Below, one piece after another: positions 59,150 to 64,000 of a stretch of DNA of 64,000 bases. Source of the stretch: Allacma fusca (lineage: Eukaryota; Arthropoda; Collembola; Symphypleona; Sminthuridae); contig OX359246.1 in the NCBI GenBank assembly GCA_947179485.1, positions 20,522,001-20,586,000 of the forward strand, given 5' to 3'. Position numbers and translations under genes: made by a program. The notes under the pieces were generated by a model. The model ran no database searches. It saw nothing but the letters and a program-made list of their open reading frames with translations, and was not told the origin of the DNA. How positions within the stretch are numbered: position 1 is the first letter of the stretch; the number at the start of each line of letters is the position of its first letter.

Positions 59150-61720
59150 TTAGGTCGGGAACGCTTTTTGTGTCAAAATAGGTCCGCAAAATGGGTCTTT
59201 TCGCTGTTGACACATAAGCTCAGATTCGGGGGAAGGATCTTCTAAATTTAGCGACATAAGATAGCTCTCGGGGAATTCGTCTTCTACGGACGGGTTGACC
59301 GGATTTCGACTCAAGGCATCTACATGCGAATGTAATTTTCCAGATTTATAGCACACCTTAAAATCATACTCTTGTAATGTTAATGCGTATCGAGCTAATC
59401 TCCCCTGAGGTTCCTTACAGGTCATCATATAGCACAGCGAACAATGATCTGTGAAGACCTCAAAATGCTTACCATACAAATACGGTCTAAAATGTTTTAC
59501 GGCTTCCACTATAGCCAATCCTTCAAGATCAGTTGGGGAATAGTTTTTCTGCGACTTGTTAGTAGATCGAGAAAAATATGCAATTGGATGTTCCTGGTTC
59601 TCTATAACATGAGAAATTGTTGCTCCAATTCCGATCTGACTCGCGTCGGTTGATAATCGGACTGGCAGATTAGGATTGAAGTGTACCAGAACCGGGGCAT
59701 TTACTAAACGATCTTTTAGTAAGTCAAATGCTATTTGACAATCTTCGGACCAAACATATTTGACGTCCTTTTTGGTTAAGTAATTAAGGGGAGCGGCTAT
59801 AGTACTAAATTCAGGAACAAATCTACGATAAAATGAACAAAGTGCAACAAAGCCTCGTAATTTAGTCAAATTTTTAGGTACGGGATATTTTACAATGGCA
59901 TCAATTTTTTCTGAATTACATTCTATTCCTTCTCGAGAAATTATGTGACCCAAGAATTTAACTCTTGTCATACCAAACTGACATTTTGTGGGTTTAAGGG
60001 TTAAACCTGCGTCCTCGATCTTTTGAAGAACTGAGCTCAATCTCATATTGTGTTCTTCAAAACTTCGACCATGCACGCCTAAATCATCCAGAAAACATAC
60101 AGCAATTTCCCACTTCAAATTCCCGAGTAATCTGTCCATCAGCCTTTGAAAGGTGTGGGGAGCTCCCGACAACCCAAAAGGCATTCGCTTGTAGGAAAAG
60201 TTTCCACAAACTGTGGTAAATCCGGAGTATAATCGAGCCCTTTTAGTTAATGGGACCTGATGGAAGGCTGAAACTAAGTCTAATAAGGAAATGTAATTAA
60301 AACCAGATAACGCATCAAATATATCATCAATACGACTTAGGGGATGGGATTGCTTTTTGCTCCTAGAATTCAAATTACGATAGTCAATTACTAATCGAAA
60401 AGATTTTTTGTCACCCTTTCGAATCAAAATAGTCGGAGAGGCCCAAGGAGAATCTGACGGTTCTATTATATCCTGATCCAGTAGAGTCTTAAGTTGGCTC
60501 TGAACCTCCTTGCGCTCTTCTGCAGATACGCGATAGGGCCTACAGCGAATTGGGGTTTTATCGTTGAGTTCAATATCATGCTCAATCAGATTTGTAACTC
60601 CCATTTCATCATTTGAGAAAGCAAAAGCTCTCCTATGTTTTGAAAGTAACCGTTTTAATGTCGTCACTTGGTCATGGGAAAGATGATCACTAAAGTTTAA
60701 TGTATCAATATCTGAATCAATGGGAATATCACTGTAGTCTGGTTTAATTTTACTGAACTCATATGGAACCGGAATGGTTGTATTCAAGGAAATTATTCGG
60801 CCATTATTATTCAGTTTACCTACAATGTCTGATTGTGAGTCAACGACGCCTAACACAGTCTTCGCAGATAACGATACATAATTATCAGCCAAATTACTAA
60901 CAGTGATTGAGGAAACCTTATTCTTGAAGAGAATGTGTGCAGGAGGCATCATTATATTTTTACGATACTGAATCTTTTTAAACGGAAAGAATGTGTTCGC
61001 ACCATCCAAACTCTCTTCAGAATAAACAGGGACTTGAACCGTACAATTGGGAGAAATTTCAAGAAAATAACAATTCCTAATGTACATGTTCTGCAAGGAG
61101 TTGTAATTTTCTTCCTTTAAAATTTCCAACTTATTGTTATCGTCTGGGGCATTAACAGGTTCCAGAGATAACAGTTTAGTGTTAGCGACCGTTAAAATTT
61201 CATTTCCAAAATCTACTGTCACTTTATTATATTTAAGAAAATCCAATCCAATAATTACTTCATGAGATGAATTTGGAACAATAAGGAAAGTCCACATAGT
61301 AGTGAATTCATTTATTGTTACCGGCATCTCAATCTCGTGTGTTACGATAAAATTCGGAGAAGTTTTTACAGCTAAACACAATGAAACTGGAATCTCTAAA
61401 GAAACCGCGGTAGACTGAGTTGTGCGTGGAAGATTATCAAAGAAGTTCTTACTTACTACTGATATACCAGCACCACTATCCACTAGAGCTAGTCTCTCTA
61501 TAAATGCAATTTTAGCTGCTACTAAGAATAACTGGGAATTAGAATTAATTTGAGAATTATTTAAAGATTCTCCGAGAAAGTCAATAACTTTTACGGGAAA
61601 ATCTTTGGGAATTTCTACAATTTCAGGATCTTTTGGTGATTGCGGGAAATCTAGTTCCTGTTGATGATCTAAACTACTTAAACTACTATTTGCCTGACTT
61701 ACCCGCGTAGCCAGGCTTGT
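59150..61720 (-). CDS. pol: Gypsy pol: protease, reverse transcriptase, RNase H
   Basis: The frame is open from the gag overlap near 61720; the first Met is at 61483, inside the protease. The aspartic protease motif is LVDSGAG. Reverse-transcriptase landmarks include FRLVIDYRNLN, the MPFGLSGAPHTFQRLMD block and the catalytic FLDD box. RNase H shows STDASQIGIGA and FTDHCSL. The frame ends at 59150, just short of where integrase continues in another frame, so a small indel near 59150-59165 has broken the polyprotein. Confidence 0.9.
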   Translation of the reverse strand, partial: TSLATRVSQANSSLSSLDHQQELDFPQSPKDPEIVEIPKDFPVKVIDFLGESLNNSQINSNSQLFLVAAKIAFIERLALVDSGAGISVVSKNFFDNLPRTTQSTAVSLEIPVSLCLAVKTSPNFIVTHEIEMPVTINEFTTMWTFLIVPNSSHEVIIGLDFLKYNKVTVDFGNEILTVANTKLLSLEPVNAPDDNNKLEILKEENYNSLQNMYIRNCYFLEISPNCTVQVPVYSEESLDGANTFFPFKKIQYRKNIMMPPAHILFKNKVSSITVSNLADNYVSLSAKTVLGVVDSQSDIVGKLNNNGRIISLNTTIPVPYEFSKIKPDYSDIPIDSDIDTLNFSDHLSHDQVTTLKRLLSKHRRAFAFSNDEMGVTNLIEHDIELNDKTPIRCRPYRVSAEERKEVQSQLKTLLDQDIIEPSDSPWASPTILIRKGDKKSFRLVIDYRNLNSRSKKQSHPLSRIDDIFDALSGFNYISLLDLVSAFHQVPLTKRARLYSGFTTVCGNFSYKRMPFGLSGAPHTFQRLMDRLLGNLKWEIAVCFLDDLGVHGRSFEEHNMRLSSVLQKIEDAGLTLKPTKCQFGMTRVKFLGHIISREGIECNSEKIDAIVKYPVPKNLTKLRGFVALCSFYRRFVPEFSTIAAPLNYLTKKDVKYVWSEDCQIAFDLLKDRLVNAPVLVHFNPNLPVRLSTDASQIGIGATISHVIENQEHPIAYFSRSTNKSQKNYSPTDLEGLAIVEAVKHFRPYLYGKHFEVFTDHCSLCYMMTCKEPQGRLARYALTLQEYDFKVCYKSGKLHSHVDALSRNPVNPSVEDEFPESYLMSLNLEDPSPESELMCQQRKDPFCGPILTQKAFPT

Positions 61721-62637
61721 CAGTTTTCCGGCTTGGGTGTGGAAGGGCGACCAGTTGACCGGCCCACCGGATTTTCAATAGGATCGTCCAGCAAGGATGG
61801 AATTTTGCTCATAGACGATTTGAACGGAGTAGAATTTGCAGTTCTCTGGGAATAAGATGTTCCAGGTTGAGGGGCTGCTGGTTGTGGTTTTTGTCGAGGA
61901 CCGAATTTCTCAGTAGAATTATGAGTACTGAAATGATCCTGTAACTTAAAGCACTTAAGCAAACTGTGGCCAGGTTTTCCACAGTATTGACAAGTACTGG
62001 AACTAGGAGAGGAAGTAGCATGATTAGGATTGTATAATTCAGAATGAGTGATAGATTCAGTTTGCTCTCGGGGACTTTGTTTCGAAGCAAACAGATGAAA
62101 ATTTGGATCGGAACAGTGAAAACCAAATCTTTCCAGGAAATTTTCCACCGTGCTATCATTACTCAGTTGAGACCTGATAGTATGGGCTTAATTTGGAGGG
62201 AGACCTTTGAGAAGATAATGGATTTTCTTTTCAGTAGTCATTTCGGGATTCATTTTATAGAACAAACTCTGTTTTGCGACAACGTAATCTTTTGGGGTCT
62301 CAGTACCGAATTTAAAGTTTCTGAACTTATTGACCTCCTTTGCTTTTTTCTGTACGTCATCCTCGGGGTACATGACCTTTAAGTCTCGAACGAACTGAGC
62401 AAATCGAGCGTGAGAGTTCTCGTTGTCAAGATTTCTTACAATTTCAGGAGATGCGTACACCCACCAATCATTGGCCTGACCCGTAAGCAATCTTGACATG
62501 TTCCGTAGGAACCATCCTTCGTCTATCTTGTGAAACAGAGATACTTCCCTTAACATGTCTACCCACTCAGTTGCGGATGTTTTCCCATCAAACTGAGGGA
62601 TTTTCGAGATTAAATCGGTATAGAATAATTGTGCCAT
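61720..62637 (-). pseudogene. gag: Gypsy gag with one internal stop
   Basis: The frame starts at 62637, carries a capsid-like region, and ends at 61720 after a zinc knuckle of the form Cys-x2-Cys-x4-His-x4-Cys (CQYCGKPGHSLLKC). A single TAA at 62188-62190 interrupts it in frame. Near its end, GGAAAAC overlaps the stop and the pol frame continues in -1 from this point, which fits Gag-Pol synthesis by -1 frameshifting. Confidence 0.85.
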
Positions 62638-63089
62638 TACTCAAAATTAACCAAGAGGGCAGAGGTTAACTGAGAAAATTAAAATCAAACCAAAATATTT
62701 GCTTAGCAGTTGTGAGAGAACCGGCTTTTCGGTAACACCACCTTATGGGGAGGGAAAATTACAGGAGGTTAGGAAGGAAAATTATATCAACAGGAAAATC
62801 AACAATTATATCAGTTAATTTCTATGGTTACCAGATGGAGAAAATTGAAACTACATTAAATTAATTTCAATTTTCCCAATTCTGGATTTGAATAATTTTG
62901 AAAGTTTTCAATATACACATGAAAGTAATTACCTACCTTTACCTTTGATAGAGGATAAACTTGGGCAGGAAAGACTTCGGTATGAGAAAACGAGGATTTT
63001 CGGGAAATTTTCTTTGGATGGGTAGAAAAGTCAATACCCGGCTCCTGTTGTAATTTCTCCTTAGCTGAACCAGAAATGAGCGGATCGGC

Positions 63090-63444
63090 AGGGAGGTTGT
63101 TGGAGTTTTGGCCTTAAACGGCTTATTTATTTAAAATTAAAATAATAATACTCAACAAAACAATAATTAAGGCAGGGGAATTAATTTTAGCCAAAGGCTG
63201 TAAAGGAAAATCTAAATAAAAATAAATAGATGAGATAAATAAGCTCCTCTTCCGTTGACAGCTGAGAGTAGAATCCCCTCTCCATCCACTCTTCTTCACT
63301 CTCCTCCTCTCTTCTCACATTTTCCGCCAACCAGTTTGGCATCTCCCTCTCGAGCGCCAATCAGCGCGAGCCGCGCGGTTGAACTTATTAGTTCGACCAG
63401 AAGGCTTAGGATTTCCGTGGCAACGGGAATCATTACAATATACA
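63090..63444 (-). repeat. Probable 5' LTR of the Gypsy element
   Basis: On the minus strand the element edge reads TGTATATTG at 63444 next to interrupted receptor coding DNA. AATAAATAAG near 63120-63130 would serve as the polyadenylation signal. The inner end is not fixed because the 3' LTR is missing and no primer-binding site was identified with confidence. Confidence 0.45.
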
Positions 63445-63633
63445 GTTGACGTAAAATTGAAACGTATGACTTCTGTTCAAAATATGGAACTGGATCGAAT
63501 GAGAGGATTTCTGTTGGAATGGAATGCATCGAAATAAATAGCCTAAGCGGAGCATGGTAGTTGCAAAACGAATGGTCAATTTTGACAAACTGGCAGTAGT
63601 GATTTTAAATGAACTTGGAAAGTATTTGGCCAT
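63444..63633 (-). pseudogene. Receptor-like gene G, 5' fragment cut by Gypsy
   Basis: It starts at 63633 with a normal family N-terminus of about 60 residues, reaching the start of helix 1. At about 63447 receptor sequence stops and the Gypsy edge begins. The conserved leader lies upstream (63634-63680). The rest of exon 1 and exon 2 are absent, although receptor 3'-flank DNA is present on the far side of the Gypsy element, so a deletion followed the insertion. Confidence 0.85.
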
Positions 63634-64000
63634 TTCTGTAGTATTTTATGTTGCTTTGATCGGGGTGAACGCTGTGTGCTGTTGTAGACAAGTTAAAATA
63701 ATTAGAAAAACGAAAGGTAAATGTAATCCTAGTAGATCTTAGTTACACTTATGTTTTGGATAGGACACTTTTTTGCCTTTTTAATATGGTCGCTTTTTGG
63801 CATGGTATTACGGAATCGTTTTTTTTGTGTGTTGACTAGTTCACAATCAGTACGCTTGACACTATAGGAATATTGAGCACAGATGACCACCGTATACAAT
63901 GTAGTGGTTTCTAACACTCCCCAGTGTTTTAATAATTCTGTAATTGAATACAATTACCTTTCATATCAAAACGAAAGTATGTATATACATAATAGCTAAA
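63634..64000. other. Upstream region of receptor G
   Basis: The conserved leader is followed by upstream DNA shared with receptor F (compare 48290-48530). No gene was seen. Confidence 0.55.

Larger units (their letters stand above)
58325..63444 (-). mobile_element. Ty3/Gypsy retrotransposon, 3'-truncated and inactive
   Basis: On the minus strand the order is 5' LTR/leader (about 63444-62640), gag (62637-61720), protease, reverse transcriptase and RNase H (to 59150), then integrase (to about 58325). The right edge cuts a receptor exon 1. The left edge lies inside the integrase C-terminus and joins receptor 3'-flank DNA, so the 3' LTR is missing. An in-frame stop in gag and a frameshift before integrase show it is dead. 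The domain order protease-RT-RNaseH-integrase is that of Ty3/Gypsy. No envelope gene was seen. Confidence 0.9.

Overview
The window is AT-rich eukaryotic DNA with spliced genes, short introns (70 to 753 bp) and many transposable elements, which suggests an arthropod. My best guess is a springtail (Collembola) or a close relative. That is an inference from the style of the genes (an expanded two-exon seven-helix receptor family and a secreted subtilisin-like protease), not a proof. No rRNA, tRNA or CRISPR array was seen.

The main content is a minus-strand array of related membrane-protein genes that look like gustatory-receptor-type chemoreceptors. An intact member has exon 1 (about 230 codons, four hydrophobic helices), a phase-2 intron, and exon 2 (170 codons, three more helices). 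Three members look intact: 4180-5492, 26714-28113 and 46217-48175. The rest are broken in different ways: an exon 2 cut by a duplication breakpoint (3667-4129), a frame-shifting deletion (13469-14475), a TTAA-type transposon near the exon 1 donor (33718-38827), a decayed copy (43565-44611), a 5' exon cut by a Ty3/Gypsy element (63444-63633), and a short scrap at 57096-57185. All share a short conserved leader before the ATG.

Between the receptors lies a diverged segmental duplication (about 7741-13000 and 16932-20901). Each copy carries a small secreted Tyr/Asn-rich protein gene on the minus strand. Comparing the copies shows which frame is coding, and that the left copy has lost its splice acceptor. 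A second duplication is identical over 4129 bp (1-4129 and 30052-34180) and could be a very recent event or an assembly artefact.

The one clear plus-strand gene is a two-exon secreted serine protease of the subtilisin family (55131-56681), with an intact catalytic triad and a TATA box. To its right is a degraded Ty3/Gypsy retrotransposon (about 58325-63444, minus strand).

The rest is largely mobile DNA, much of it dated by target-site duplications or by empty sites in the paralogous copies: a pogo/Tigger-like element, a 5'-truncated LINE, a Harbinger-like element, a TTAA (piggyBac-like) element with two hAT-like insertions inside, a long-inverted-repeat Mutator/foldback-like element with a nested hAT-like element, further hAT-like elements with simple-repeat arms, and a probable solo LTR present in both copies of the perfect duplication. 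Stretches not listed under a gene or element were read and show only AT-rich DNA, shared intergenic repeats and short shadow reading frames.
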